The notes: generated by a model not told the origin, from the sequence alone. A DNA stretch of 64,000 nt from Paraescarpia echinospica (GCA_020002185.1 CM034533.1:51584392-51648391); one strand, 5' to 3'. Shown: positions 43,876 to 56,858, numbered from the stretch's first letter. Made by a program: numbers and translations.

Positions 43876-44204
43876 TTGTGTCGACTATTCATATCATAGA
43901 CACAATTAACCACAGGCGCAACTACGACCAGACGATGTAAATAAGTAGCATCATTCTAGTCAAATGCTGCAATTTTGGGAGGTGGTGCTGTTCTAATTAT
44001 AGCTCCAGGGATTATCGTCTCCACAGACGCACCGACTTTGACACATCATGTAATCCACTTGCCAGACAAGAGATACAATTAACCGAAAGTGCTACTTAAC
44101 CCCCACTTTAGTGCATCGGCACTTCCAGGTGTAAATTAAAATTTTGATATACTCGTTTGTGCTGAATCATATAGAAAACGACATTGCTCTCTAGTCTAAA
44201 AAAA

Positions 44205-44540
44205 TTCAGTTGTGTTACATCCGTGTAACATAGCTGTTAAGGTGTATCAGAATGGGACGAGGAAAGGCGAATGTGTTTTTGGAGGACAATCGTTCAGATG
44301 GGACCACCTTGATGATATGTCGCAAAACATGTTGTTGTTGTCTATGGAAGTTCCCATAGAAAGCAAGAGTATACATCTCAACAATAAAAATATTGAATGA
44401 GTATTGGTTTACATTATTTATTCATTGTAAGTACGGAGAAATTACATTATCACATAAGTATGTACGGTATCAGCGGTATGCATGGTAATAGTAATTAGCA
44501 TCACACGTTTTGCTTTCGTAAACACATTATATCACACGTC

Positions 44541-44583
<43 letters not shown>

Positions 44584-45500
44584 TACAGTGAAATTACAAC
44601 TACAGTGAAAACATGATGTATATCAGAAGTATCTTTCTTAGAAAACTGAACGATGAAATACTACGAGTCTCAAGGAATCATTTCAATCGACGAAACACCG
44701 TGCTTCTTTGTGCATATTCGTTAAATTTGTTTGCACCGCACGTTTTATGAGAAATCATTAACACAGAGTATAGTTGGCACTTATCAAAAACGAAGACGCA
44801 CAAGCGATACGGTCATCCGAGGAAAACCAGACCTGCTGTATTTCTTGCCAGAGATTTATGGTAACGTAGCATTTAAATTAATGTACATTAATGCTATACA
44901 ATTTGCACACATACGTATAAGGCATTTTAAGTTTACCGTGCATATTTGACGTACATATTTAATAATTGTATTCATCCCAAAGATCCCTAGCGGAGTGATA
45001 GGAACCTTTTTCTGAGTCACAACAGTACCATTAAGCAAACCGATGTGTGTACATCATTACAGTATGTAAAATAAAGTGAATATAGTCTATGTCATTAAAA
45101 CATGCAAAATAGGAGTGAGAGTACATTATGAACAATTAGTATACGGTGAGAAAATTATATTTACAAATGAACAGTAAAGTAGGAAATTAGCTTCACCTTA
45201 TTAAACATAGGATACTATAATAATTTTGGCAAACAACCTCTGTTTAGTTTTAGACAAGGTTATTGTACTACAAACAGCATCGATTTAAGCAATGTTTTTA
45301 AACGCAAACATTGGTATTGATAATATAGTTGTTGTCTTCCCTAAGTTTGATTGAAACATTTGTACTGTTATACAATGTATGTTATAACAATTTACTAGCT
45401 TGTGTAAAACGCTATATCTACTGTAGACTACAAAGTCGAAGTCGACAAGGAAGACATCATACACATGAAGAGGATGTGCAGGAAACCCCGTGATTGAGGC
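44205..45500 (+). pseudogene. Degenerate inverted partial copy of the transposase-derived gene
   Basis: Four blocks match exons of the gene at 45963-50148 in opposite orientation. About 44225-44355 ('FRWDHLDDMSQN') matches the exon 47779-47640. About 44648-44690 (a frame reading 'MKYYESQGIISIDE') matches 47261-47149. 44775-44862 ('GKPDLLYFLPEIYG') matches 46909-46755 and continues beyond it into intron to about 45055. 45425-45500 ('YKVEVDKEDIIHMKRMCRKP') matches the last exon but meets a TGA. Frames are broken and the earlier exons are absent. Confidence 0.75.
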
Positions 45501-45509
45501 TGTAGCGAG

Positions 45510-45960
45510 TGTGCGTGCGAGTGAGCATGCGCATGTGACTATGTGCGTGTATGCAATGCTAAAAATGATTCAAAATGCAAGCGTAGATGGCGCTCAACTA
45601 TAGTGAATAACCCAGTCACAATTTACATAGGGTCTACTGCCCGTGAATAAAAGAAACAACTTAAAATAGTTTAGTTATATACATATGCGTCGGAACCGGA
45701 CTTGGGGGGACTGAACCGAAATATTTAGGTGGGGGGCTTGAGATTGAGATGAGATTTAACCCCATATATTTAGAGTCACGTGGCTGTCTTGTGTGTCTCA
45801 AGGAGGAAAATATGTGACCTGGCAACACTGTTCATAGCAAAATGTTTAGCGTTTAATGATACATTTTACAAAAACAAATTAACATTTTACATACAATCTG
45901 TCATCATTAGCGTTACTTCATGTCCTCTAGTTCAAGTTCGCCACTTATGACATATATTGC
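45510..45960. other. Spacer between the convergent gene copies
   Basis: No coding signal. A G-rich segment near 45690-45740 begins 'cgtcggaaccggacttgggg', in the style of a short transposon end. Confidence 0.4.
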
Positions 45961-45962
45961 GC

Positions 45963-46449
45963 TTAGGCGGTGACACGTGGTACAAGCCATCGGTACAGCT
46001 CGATCGCTTCCTGGACGACTTGCGGCTTGTTTCGTCCATGTTGATCCAGCAGCCCCTGGAAGACTCGTTCAGTGTCAACGCGGCAGCCTGAATCACGCGG
46101 TTTCCTGCATATCCTCTTCACGTTTCTGATGTCTTCCTGATCGACTTCGACTTTGTAGTCGACAGTACCTGAAGCGTTATGAACAACTTAGTAAATGTTT
46201 ATAAGGTGCATTGTGCAACAGAACAAATGTTTCAATCAAACGTAGGGAACACAACAATGTAAACGTAATAATATCAACGTTTGTATATAAACACATTGCA
46301 TAAGTCGATGCTGCCTGGAAAATTATAGCCTTGTTTAAAACTACACACAGCTTGTCTGGAGGTGTTCACATGTGTGTGTGGTGTGTGGTGTGTGGTGTGT
46401 GGTGTGTGGTGTATGGTGTGTGGTGTGAGAGAGGGGGGAGAGAGAGTGA

Positions 46450-46531
<82 letters not shown>

Positions 46532-47394
46532 ATAATCAATTTATTGTAGATACTGTAATGATGTACATACATTGGTTTGCTTAATGGTACTGTTGTGATT
46601 CAGAAACAGGTTCCTATCACTCCGCTAGGGATCTTTGGGATGAATACAATTATTAAATATGTACGTCAAATATGCACGGTAAACTTAAAATGCCTTATAC
46701 GTATGTGTGCAAATTGCATAGCATTAATGTACATCAATTTAAATGCTACGTTACCATAAATCTCTGGCAAGAAATACAGCAGGTTTGGTTTTCCTCGGAC
46801 GACCGTGTCGCTTGTGCGTCTTACGCTGAGATGGTGCTGATTCCACTCTCCAGCAATCTGGTCGAGGTCGACTTGAATCAGCTGGGTGAAGCAAAATCGC
46901 AAGCACTCCCTGAAATGAACGAAGCTGCTTGAATTGTATTGTAGAATTAAATCAGGCCTACCAATACTGTGCATATGTCTTGTTTAAAAAAAAAACTGTT
47001 GTAAGTAATACATGCTGTACATAACACTGCGTAAACAATTATGTAAGTTAGTCTTTCTGGGTCCTTGCTTTGAATTGCTTATGTTAGTTACCCCGTTCGT
47101 TTGCACAAAGAATCACGCTGTTTCAGAAATGTACAACATATTGCTTACATCTTAATATCATCGTCGGTTGAAATGATTCCTTGAGACTCGAAGTCTTTCA
47201 TCAGATTTATCCACCAGTCCATCCCACTGCGTCGAAGCGACAGCCACCAACGTTCAATTCTCTGAAAAAGACATTTAAAATATACATCATGTTCTCACTG
47301 TAATTATGAAGCAACTAATCGAAAATTCAAACATGTGAAGGTAATTAGTATTAATATGCATACATTTGATACGGTACATACTCATGTAAAAATG

Positions 47395-47426
<32 letters not shown>

Positions 47427-47441
47427 GGTAGGTATGTAGGT

Positions 47442-47503
<62 letters not shown>

Positions 47504-49468
47504 ACGGACATACAGACGGACAGACGGACAGACGGACAGACGGACAGACGGACAGACGGACAGACGGACAGACAGACAGACAAATAGATAGATATAGATA
47601 TAGATATAGATATATATTATATTATTTAGGTGTAGACACCTGGTTTCTATGGGAACTCCCATACACCACACTGCTGTCTCGCGCCATGCCATCCAAGTGG
47701 TCCCATCTGAAGGCTCGTTGTATGTCTTCCATGAAGACGTTCTCAGTTCCCCGGTCCATTCTGATGCACCGTGGCACGGCTGTAACATGCGCATCTCACC
47801 AATTAAGTGGTACGATTCCATCACTCTTTATTTTTTCATACATACATACATACATACATACATACATACGTTCATCCGTACATGCGTGTATGCGTGCATT
47901 CGTGCATGCGTGCACGCGTGCATGCGTGCATGCGTACATACGTACATGCATACATGCGTACATGCGTACATGCATACATGCGTACATCCGTACATACGTA
48001 CATACGTACATACGTACATACTTACATACGTACGTACGTACATACATACGTACGTACGTACATACGTACATACATATGCTATTGCTAGTGAGTGTGTGCG
48101 TGCGTGTGTGTGGTTTAGATGTATTTTGCATATGTAAATGCCAATAAAGAACACGTTACCACTGATGTCCTCCACAAACTCTATGAAATGATGGGCCGCA
48201 ACATAGGGATCTTTGTTGGTTCTGCCCACCTTGAGCCATAGTATTTTCCTGGAGAATCTGAATCAGCACATTTTGTTTAATTTCATGACACACTTGAACA
48301 GCATACATAAAACTATATATATATATATATTATTCACATATCTATCAGCCAATGTATTCGGCTGACCACTAGGTTACTATTCAAGTAGTGTTGTTTTGCA
48401 TCTGACTTTACAAATAAAATTAAAACTGACTCCAAAACACCCCAAAACTTTTCCATACACACTAGGCCTATTGCGTATGGGTGGATTGGTTGTCGCAAAG
48501 TACCTAAGAGGAAATAAATTGTCACTGTGGCGTCACCTACTGGGTGAAACAAATTTTAATTACATATTTGATAACAGAAGAGGGCAGCGTGGTTAGTCAT
48601 TACATAAACACATCATTAAACATGCCAATAAAAACAAACTGGCCTCACCCGCATATTGCTCCGTGTATTGCAAAACCAAACGGCTTTAGCTTGTCATACC
48701 CATCAATGTGAATGAGATAGTTTGGGCCTTTGCTATAATATTGCCTCCGGGAAAATCTGTTTATCCTTCGCTCGGATACCCTTTCTGGGTCCATTATTTG
48801 TAACAATGTCATTACCGTGTCCCTGTAAATGAAATAAACTATCATAAATAAATTCACACATATGTAGATGGAGCCTCACATCACTTAGTTACAGTATGCT
48901 CTTCAGTAGCAGGTACACATCAAAATTAGTGCTGTCACGGTAGCGGCAAACTTTGCGCTCACATTTACGTCCGACTGACAACCAAGGTTTCAGCTCAGGT
49001 TTAGAACACGTGTTGCAACAGTAGCAAAAGACTTCGTTTAATCCCAGGACAGTAGCCGCAGGAACTGATAATATAAGTTATTATGCTAATAAGATCATAT
49101 TACGATTTAAAATGTCCATGTTATTTGCAATGAAAGATAAAAATTAGATGAAAATAAAAAATGTCAAACTTTTTTGCTGTGTACGTCTTATGCCACATTA
49201 GAATCTCCGCCAATAGTACCACACCTGTGGTCATAGTGGACTTGTAATTAAACTAAATGAAGGATAACATATGGAGTGTTATATATACTACTGCTAATAT
49301 TCTCTGAATAAAATTGTTGTTGCTAAACACTGGACACACCTTGGCACCATCAAACCGTGGAGGTTGCGTAGTCGCACTGTCATGCTCCTGTAGCCCAAAC
49401 AACGTCCACTTCTTTCCAACTCGTGCTGAAACAATTATTATGTGGAAAAGAGATTGACATAATGTGTG

Positions 49469-49525
<57 letters not shown>

Positions 49526-50148
49526 TGTTGTAAACAAAAAACACACCCATTAAAGATAGTGTATCATTAATATGGTTTTGCGTAAATGTGGTAAATCGTT
49601 AAAGGGATGAATTATACTTTACCTTCATAAGTTATACATTATACACAACAAAGCGCCTCTATTTAACTGGTTGTTAAGGTATTGATGCATATTGCATAAG
49701 TAGGTTAGGACACTCAACAAGACAACTATTCAACTGTGTATATTTATTGGTAGACGTGTGTGATATATTTCATATTTTCATAGTGATGATTAAATTTGTT
49801 ATCACAGAATATACCCTAACACATTGTGCTATTTTCTTCGATATGATGCTAAACAGAAACAATTACACCTTCCGTTTATATGTGTATTGTTTCAGGAATG
49901 TACTAGAATATAGAAGATCATAAAAAATACATTTAAATTCTACTTCATTTACGAACTTTCTTTTTATTTCTTGTGTTACATAAATAATTTTTTTTATTAT
50001 TTCCAGTAGCCGTGAACATGTGCAACATAGACATGAGTACTTATTTAAACTTGAAAGTACCTGCATTGCTGTTGCAACCATAGCGTAGTCAACTACTTGC
50101 CTGCGCCTTAAGCCAAGTCTTTGTAGAAGGCGTTTTAACGTCCGCACA
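45963..50148 (-). CDS. rve/DDE-type transposase-derived protein, multi-exon, apparently intact 3' part
   Basis: Eight exons can be chained with canonical GT-AG borders and matching phases: 50148-50061, 49425-49340, 48822-48649, 48257-48160, 47779-47640, 47261-47149, 46909-46755, 46168-45963 (stop TAA). They give about 353 codons with no internal stop. Order: helix-turn-helix-like 'VRTLKRLLQRLGLRRRQ', 'SGRCLGYRSMTVRLRNLHGL', first Asp in 'YLIHIDGYDKLKPFGF', second Asp in 'RMDRGTENVFMEDIQ', Glu in 'RIERWWLSLRRSGMDWWI', then 'CLRFCFTQLIQVDLDQ' and 'LLYFLPEIYG'. This matches a family of uncharacterised animal 'integrase core' proteins, possibly linked to IS3EU-type transposons. Many introns plus intact catalytic residues suggest a host gene. 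The 5' exons fall in the assembly gap just upstream. Confidence 0.8.
46372..46525 (+). repeat. (GTGTG)n and (GA)n microsatellites in the last intron
   Basis: A 'gtgtgtggt' array (46372-46428) is followed by (TG)n and (GA)n to about 46525. ORFs on both strands here are artefacts. Confidence 0.95.
47400..47600 (+). repeat. Compound microsatellite (TA)n-(GGCA)n-(GACG/GACA)n
   Basis: Successive blocks lie in one intron of the transposase-derived gene: TA to 47426, GGCA units to about 47503, then GGACAGAC units to about 47582. Confidence 0.95.
47836..48072 (+). repeat. (CATA)n/(CGTA)n microsatellite
   Basis: Tetranucleotide units CATA, CGTA, TGCG and CATG alternate for about 235 bp in an intron of the transposase-derived gene. 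All six frames stay open, giving several false ORFs of 90-160 codons. Confidence 0.95.
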
Positions 50149-50176
50149 CTGCACAACATTAAGTGGTTTACGTACA

Positions 50177-51176
50177 NNNNNNNNNNNNNNNNNNNNNNNN
50201 NNNNNNNNNNNNNNNNNNNNNNNNNNNNNNNNNNNNNNNNNNNNNNNNNNNNNNNNNNNNNNNNNNNNNNNNNNNNNNNNNNNNNNNNNNNNNNNNNNNN
50301 NNNNNNNNNNNNNNNNNNNNNNNNNNNNNNNNNNNNNNNNNNNNNNNNNNNNNNNNNNNNNNNNNNNNNNNNNNNNNNNNNNNNNNNNNNNNNNNNNNNN
50401 NNNNNNNNNNNNNNNNNNNNNNNNNNNNNNNNNNNNNNNNNNNNNNNNNNNNNNNNNNNNNNNNNNNNNNNNNNNNNNNNNNNNNNNNNNNNNNNNNNNN
50501 NNNNNNNNNNNNNNNNNNNNNNNNNNNNNNNNNNNNNNNNNNNNNNNNNNNNNNNNNNNNNNNNNNNNNNNNNNNNNNNNNNNNNNNNNNNNNNNNNNNN
50601 NNNNNNNNNNNNNNNNNNNNNNNNNNNNNNNNNNNNNNNNNNNNNNNNNNNNNNNNNNNNNNNNNNNNNNNNNNNNNNNNNNNNNNNNNNNNNNNNNNNN
50701 NNNNNNNNNNNNNNNNNNNNNNNNNNNNNNNNNNNNNNNNNNNNNNNNNNNNNNNNNNNNNNNNNNNNNNNNNNNNNNNNNNNNNNNNNNNNNNNNNNNN
50801 NNNNNNNNNNNNNNNNNNNNNNNNNNNNNNNNNNNNNNNNNNNNNNNNNNNNNNNNNNNNNNNNNNNNNNNNNNNNNNNNNNNNNNNNNNNNNNNNNNNN
50901 NNNNNNNNNNNNNNNNNNNNNNNNNNNNNNNNNNNNNNNNNNNNNNNNNNNNNNNNNNNNNNNNNNNNNNNNNNNNNNNNNNNNNNNNNNNNNNNNNNNN
51001 NNNNNNNNNNNNNNNNNNNNNNNNNNNNNNNNNNNNNNNNNNNNNNNNNNNNNNNNNNNNNNNNNNNNNNNNNNNNNNNNNNNNNNNNNNNNNNNNNNNN
51101 NNNNNNNNNNNNNNNNNNNNNNNNNNNNNNNNNNNNNNNNNNNNNNNNNNNNNNNNNNNNNNNNNNNNNNNNNNNN
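50177..51176. other. Assembly gap of 1,000 N
   Basis: Exactly 1,000 N, a conventional placeholder length, so the real distance is unknown. It is bordered on the right by a (TG)n tract, the probable reason for the break. It hides the 5' exons of the transposase-derived gene and any further exons of the CBM14/CUB gene. Confidence 0.99.
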
Positions 51177-51300
<124 letters not shown>

Positions 51301-53348
51301 GCGTGGACTGTCTTTTTGTTGTTTGTTCTCTTGTGCTGGTCAGTTCTCACCTTTCCTGCTGGCGCATGAATTTTCCAACCACAATTTTCGTTGTTTTCAT
51401 ATTGTGAACCCACGGTACCAAACTCATTGGTCCAGCCATCTTGAACGTCTGCATTGACGGTGTCCGGGCTGCTACATGTTCCTGTTGTGAGTTCAGTGAA
51501 ATTATATAAGTTTATTTCAATCCTAGGTATAAGGAACGTTTGATATGCACACATATACATGTGCTGTAGTAAACCCAACATGAAACACCCAAAGCTACTT
51601 AATAAAAAATTGATGAATATCATAGCGGCCATATCAAGAATAACCATACAGCTACAAGGTGAAAAATCCCGGAAACGTTTTATTTGCCTGGTGACGTGGT
51701 ATTGAAACGTCGGTATATCTACCGAAATAATCCAGATTTTATCATTTGGCTGCTGTTTCGAAGCTTCAGCAATATTTTTTATTGCAAAAAGTAGTGCAGA
51801 TTATATAAAATGTTTGGATAATATATTGGTTATTTATTATAATAACATAATGTGTCCAAATACAATTTCAATATTAATTAATACTCCCATTCGTACTTGT
51901 GTCGCCATCTGGAAGTCGGCCCTAAGACTAATTGTAAATTAAAAAATTGCAATGAATTTTGAGAGTTTCATAGAAACGATACAACAAGTTCATGTGCGGA
52001 AACAGTTAAAAACAATACAAATATTTTAAATGAGACATACAAGTCATAAATAGAACGTTTTGATTTCATATATATGGCGAACATTGGTATACTTGTTATT
52101 ATTAGTTCCGTAGAAAAAGCGGCAGTGCGCGTGACATAATGGAGGGTCGTTATATTTCAAACGAGGAACCCATATTTCTCACCACTTGCTGCCAAATACC
52201 TCTGAACTATTTATTTTACTTCCTCTGTTACCGTAGTCTGCCTTGTGTTTAGGAAACGTGCACCAAGTTAACATTAATTTATTAGTTGTTTTCAATTCAA
52301 GTGGAGGAAGTGATGTCATAAATAATTGTGCCAAGGGAGAAGTGTAAAATAGCATTACCAGAGGGAAGATTCGTCGATAGAACCTGGTCTTGATACGCCT
52401 CCGCAGGAATCGTCTTCATCCCTGTGACCGCTGTGGGTAAAACATCTTTGTTAGCAGTATGACACAGAACACGCATATACATATTACGTACTTATCGTGC
52501 CCACGAGTGCCACATAAAGCTCCCGCTCTCAGGCGACCCGGCATATTGTGAGACAGGTTCTGCCGTTCTGGTCGGTGTATGCCGTCGTACGATCGACGAA
52601 GAGTCCGTTTTGCATGAGGTCGCCGAGAGCCTTTCGTCGGGCAGTGGAATGGAAAAGTTGGCGCCGTAGTAGACGTAGACAGCGAGGGTACAAAGACGCT
52701 CACGGTAGAACGGTTTGTCAAAGTTGATGTAAGTTAACTCTCCCGACTCGATCCAAGTTCCTCTTACTGGGTCGAGAATCCAAAGGGACACCGATTCTCA
52801 CGGCTGCATACCCAGCGCAGCGCCGTCGAACTTCATGGTACTCTTGCCACTCAAAAAGACCTCGTTGCCGCTGGAGTCTCCAGCCACCAAAGTGACGACA
52901 TCGAACATCTGCAGCATGCGAGTTTCGCCCTCTTCGTCCTCGTCAGTGAATTCTACAGGTGCGGAGTCGAAACCATAAATTTGTCACGGATCGGCAAATG
53001 TCAAATAGACGTTGACGGTGCCAGACTCCAGGTCAACGCTCTCGTCCTGGAAGGAGTTGGTGTGAATTGTTACAGAGACGGCATTGCGTAGATCTGATAA
53101 GTAGTTCACCGCCTATTTTCGGGTCGACGATATTTAGATTCGGTTTTGCTGTGAGGGCGACGTCAACGAACATTTCTGTTACACCAGGCATGACATCGAG
53201 GGTGACTTGTCGCGGCAGAAAAGAAGGTGATTTGACCTGGAAGGAGATGCGGCCCCGCTTGCGGTGACGCCTCGAAAGTGAACAGATCGTCATCGACATA
53301 GAACGATTGACCTTCATAGAATGCTTTGTCACATATGCGATATGAGTA

Positions 53349-53349
<1 letters not shown>

Positions 53350-53413
<64 letters not shown>

Positions 53414-53460
53414 TGTATATATATATATGTATATATATACATATATATATAAAGATATAT
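53350..53460 (+). repeat. (TA)n-(TG)n microsatellite
   Basis: TA units, then about 20 TG units, then TA units, lying just upstream (on the minus strand) of exon 3 of the CBM14/CUB gene. Confidence 0.95.
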
Positions 53461-54552
53461 ACATATAAATCTTGGGGTAGCGTTTAGTACACCAACAAAG
53501 ATTGTGTTACGTTTTTGTCATGAGAATTTTGTTACAAATCGCAAACTAACATTACCATCCAGTTGAAAACTTGGGAAATGTATTTGCGCAAATTATTTGT
53601 TGGGGAATAGAGGGTTCAAATGGAAACAAGAAACAGCAGTATTAGTGTGTGGCGATGATGTTAGCGTTAAAGAATGTGGTTAGTTTCAGTCTAAATGTTG
53701 CTGTATGTGTATGTAAAACTATGTATAACAACTGACCAATGCACTTGCAAGTGCGAGATCTCCAGTCACACCACTTTTTGTTGTTGTTCCACACGAGTTT
53801 ACCCGGACATGGCCGATTTTCGTACATTTTCCCGTTGCTGCACGTGACGTACACGTGACACCCGTCGCATGACTGGTAGTCGCCATTTTCTTGGTTTTCG
53901 CATGACCTGATGCACGCACTTCCCGTGGTGTCACATTTTGCCTTTACTGAAACATCAGTAGCAGTGATATTATTTACAGTTGATCTTTGTGTAAAGAAAA
54001 AGCATTCAGAAATACAACTGGTTTTTAAATGGCAATGAACAAATGTGTGCGTTGTATTGTTCACTTATTGGCAATTACTAATAGGGAATAAATTTAAACC
54101 TGTCACAGCTTGATCAATCTGCATATATACCTTAAACAGACTACACTCTATACATTTACATATATTAAGTCGCAAGTAGTTAATGTGCTTGAATTAAAAG
54201 CAATTTAATTTTATTTATAACACTTCCTTTTGAAGCATTTTGTTCAGATTATAAATAATAAATATCTTCCAACATCGGGTCAACCTTTAAGCTATCGTAA
54301 TATGTTATCGTTCTCGTTATAGGTAATGATCATGAAAATGTCAGGTTTGTCCGTTTACCAAAACGTCGAACGTATCTGGTGTCAATAAATGACATAACAC
54401 TAAGGAATTTGATTAGGCAGATCGGTCAGATTAGGTCATTTTGCGTACAACGTATACCAAATATATCTCTTCAAATTATCTCTCCATCTTAATTTCGATG
54501 TCTCAGTTCTCTTTTAATAAATTTCTTCTATTTTTCATGCTCCCTTTGTGTC

Positions 54553-55338
54553 AACAGAGAGTGGCTGCAAACATACCGATCTCGATTTCCTTACCTATCC
54601 CTAACGCGCTGTGCGTACTACGTCATCGCTTTTTGTGTCTATGCGATCGGTTATATGTCGATCGGATAGGTAAATACGTAACCGGCAGGGGTGATCGGTA
54701 AGCGCAATCCCTATCAATTTTACATTCAAATTATGGATGAATCAAAGTAAACAATGTGACAGCATTGTATATACAACTGTTTTTGACTGATTATCCGCCT
54801 CGTTTTAATTGCTCCTGTGTTTAATGCATCAGAAAAAAATATTTCTTAAGACCCGTCTCAGCATGTAATACATAACGGTGGGGGCACAAATCGTGCGTGC
54901 AATCGTTTTTGTTGTTTTTACAGAAAACTGATCAAATTCTTCCGTAAGGTATCTATGTGCCAAATCTCTTACATATATTCCGTTAAATTCGTGCAAATAA
55001 ACTATTAGAAAAGTTGTCTTGGATGAAGAACTTACGAATATAAACAGGCAAATCCAAATCTCGTAAAAGGCGCCTGCGTTAAAAACCGTGCATCCTATAT
55101 TCGCTGTGATGTGCTTTTGTACATAATTCCAAAATGATGCCTGGTCTGTCCATTTGAGCTTGTGATTAGGACCACATATCCAACTGAAAAGGGCATAAAT
55201 GTACAATACGTTGGCGCGTGAAACGCCATCATGCAGACACTCCTGACGGTTACGCAACTCCAACAATCGACACCGATCGCGCAGAGCGTTAGGGATAGGG
55301 AAGGGAATCGACATCGGTGTACTTGCAGACACTCTCTA
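54553..55338. mobile_element. MITE-like element with imperfect terminal inverted repeats, in intron 1
   Basis: 'agagagtggctgcaaacata' (54556) pairs with the reverse complement of 55275-55338 ('agagagtgtctgcaagtaca'). Both continue with 'ccgat.tcgatt.cctt.ccctatccctaacgc'. The arms are about 60-70 bp with several mismatches and enclose about 650 bp. There is no transposase frame inside. Confidence 0.6.
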
Positions 55339-55839
55339 TTATCATCTCATTCATTTTCCGTATGTGTCCTGCTCATTTCTGTATTCTCCCAAATACCTTA
55401 GTTGTCACGTGTTTCTTCATTCGGATTCCTTCTCTTTATCCGCACCTTCTTTCAGTTTACTCGTCTTATTATACATTTTCTACCACCCAGTAATTCTCTG
55501 ACGACTCTTAGTAACTATTAGTCAAACAGACTACTATAAACCTCCGTTAGACATCGTCCATACCTAACTTGTAGCTCGTCTCATTAAGTTTGCTTACAAA
55601 AATAGTTCGTAAGCATAATAACAATAATTCAGTAGTCATTCATGATTGGCTCGTACAAAGTAAACCATTGTGAGTTTAAAACATTAGTGTGAATAAAATA
55701 GTAGTTCAGAGTGTGGTCACACGAAACAACTATCCTTCACCGACAACACCCTTCTGTATACCTTACCTGACGCAGCTACCGCCATTAGAACCGCTGTTGT
55801 CACAAGGATGCGCCGGAAATACGTCATCGCCGCCATGTT

Positions 55840-56855
55840 GTCTTGAAGACTCGCCTGAAACCCTTACCCTGAAAGAGTGTGTTTATTGTCGGCGCTCCCT
55901 TCCTTTATATACAGCGTGGCGACCCTCGTTTAAGGAGGAGTGGTTTAAATGACATGTGACCACGGTGCATGCGACGTGACACTTGCATCGTAGAACATGG
56001 CCATAAGAGCTAGGGCATCGTACGACAAGAAACGACTTTAGAATATGCTTAGCTTTTTGCGCTTGTGTCAACCTGCAGCTGGTTGAAACTTCGTTCAATG
56101 AAAGGCGAAGTTTCCAACCAGGAAGACGATACATAGGAAACGTCTTACAAAAGCAACAGTGTTTTGAAAATGTGCTATGCTAAGCCAACCTGTCATTGCA
56201 AAACACAGGTTATGGCTCAGGGTCTGAAAATGTCAGATTGTCTGGTATGAAGACACTGAAAGACGTGTGAGATATTCGACTGTTTTAAGGTACTATCCAC
56301 AGTCAATTTCTGGCGGATCGTAGTGACTGTTTCGTCCATTATATTGTGTGGACTCTGGAGCGTTTATTGTCAATTTGCACATGATTGTAATTTTTTTTTA
56401 AACTGTTAATTTTCTAAATTAATGGCAATGGGGAATGTTCGTGCAGACTGTTACCTAAGCTATATTGTATAGTTGAGGATTCTCACTTGCGGAAAGAGAT
56501 GCCAGATCCTGTCTTCTGTCGGTTGGTACAGTATTATGCTACAAAGGAAATAACCATATCCGATGTTTCAACATAGCTATTGTAACCAGCAAACCTCCAA
56601 ATGTTGTCGAAAGTTAAAAACAGACACACATTGCTCGCTCCAGTGTGAGCCACCCAACTGTCCACAGATTAGGAAAATCCAACTGGGATATTGACCTCAG
56701 GTTAAACTCATTTCCAAGTCACAACCCTTACCTACATGAACGGGATGCTACAACCTACCCCATTAATTAATCATCAGCCACCTTGTCAAGGAAGCACAAT
56801 GACAACTATCCAGATCACTACCCCCAACCAACCCAAATCACTAAGCTGGTGACTG
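55840..56855. other. No recognised gene; upstream region of the CBM14/CUB gene
   Basis: The leftward gene's promoter should lie here, right of 55836, but I see no clear TATA box. The rest is ordinary non-coding sequence. Confidence 0.4.
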
Positions 56856-56858
56856 CTG

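Larger units (their letters stand above)
51351..55836 (-). pseudogene. Secreted CBM14 - CILP-like - CUB gene, central exon broken
   Basis: Exon 1 (55836-55767) encodes a signal peptide ('MAAMTYFRRILVTTAVLMAV'). Exon 2 (53946-53737) joins in phase and encodes a chitin-binding peritrophin-A (CBM14) domain with six or more cysteines ('GDYQSCDGCHVYVTCSNGK'). Exon 3 starts at 53311 in phase and runs towards 52500 ('VTLDVMPGVTEMFVDVALTA', 'MFDVVTLVAGDSSGNEVFLS', 'SLWILDPVRGTWIESGELTY'), resembling cartilage intermediate layer protein (CILP) regions. Another exon (51481-51351) holds the start of a CUB domain ('NNENCGWKIHAPAGK'). Exon 3 has TGA stops near 52983, 52800 and 52530, and frame changes near 53250, 53095 and 52650, whereas the other exons are clean. 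The remaining CUB exons would lie beyond 51300 or in the gap. Confidence 0.65.

Noticed and set aside
47649..48137. Several ORFs of 90-160 codons on both strands
   Set aside because: Produced by the (CATA/CGTA)n microsatellite; only the stretch 47640-47779 on the minus strand is an exon.
48900..49070. Cysteine-rich frame as an exon of the transposase-derived gene
   Set aside because: Exons 49425-49340 and 48822-48649 join in phase and match the family without it; this frame ends in a stop and has no fitting donor.
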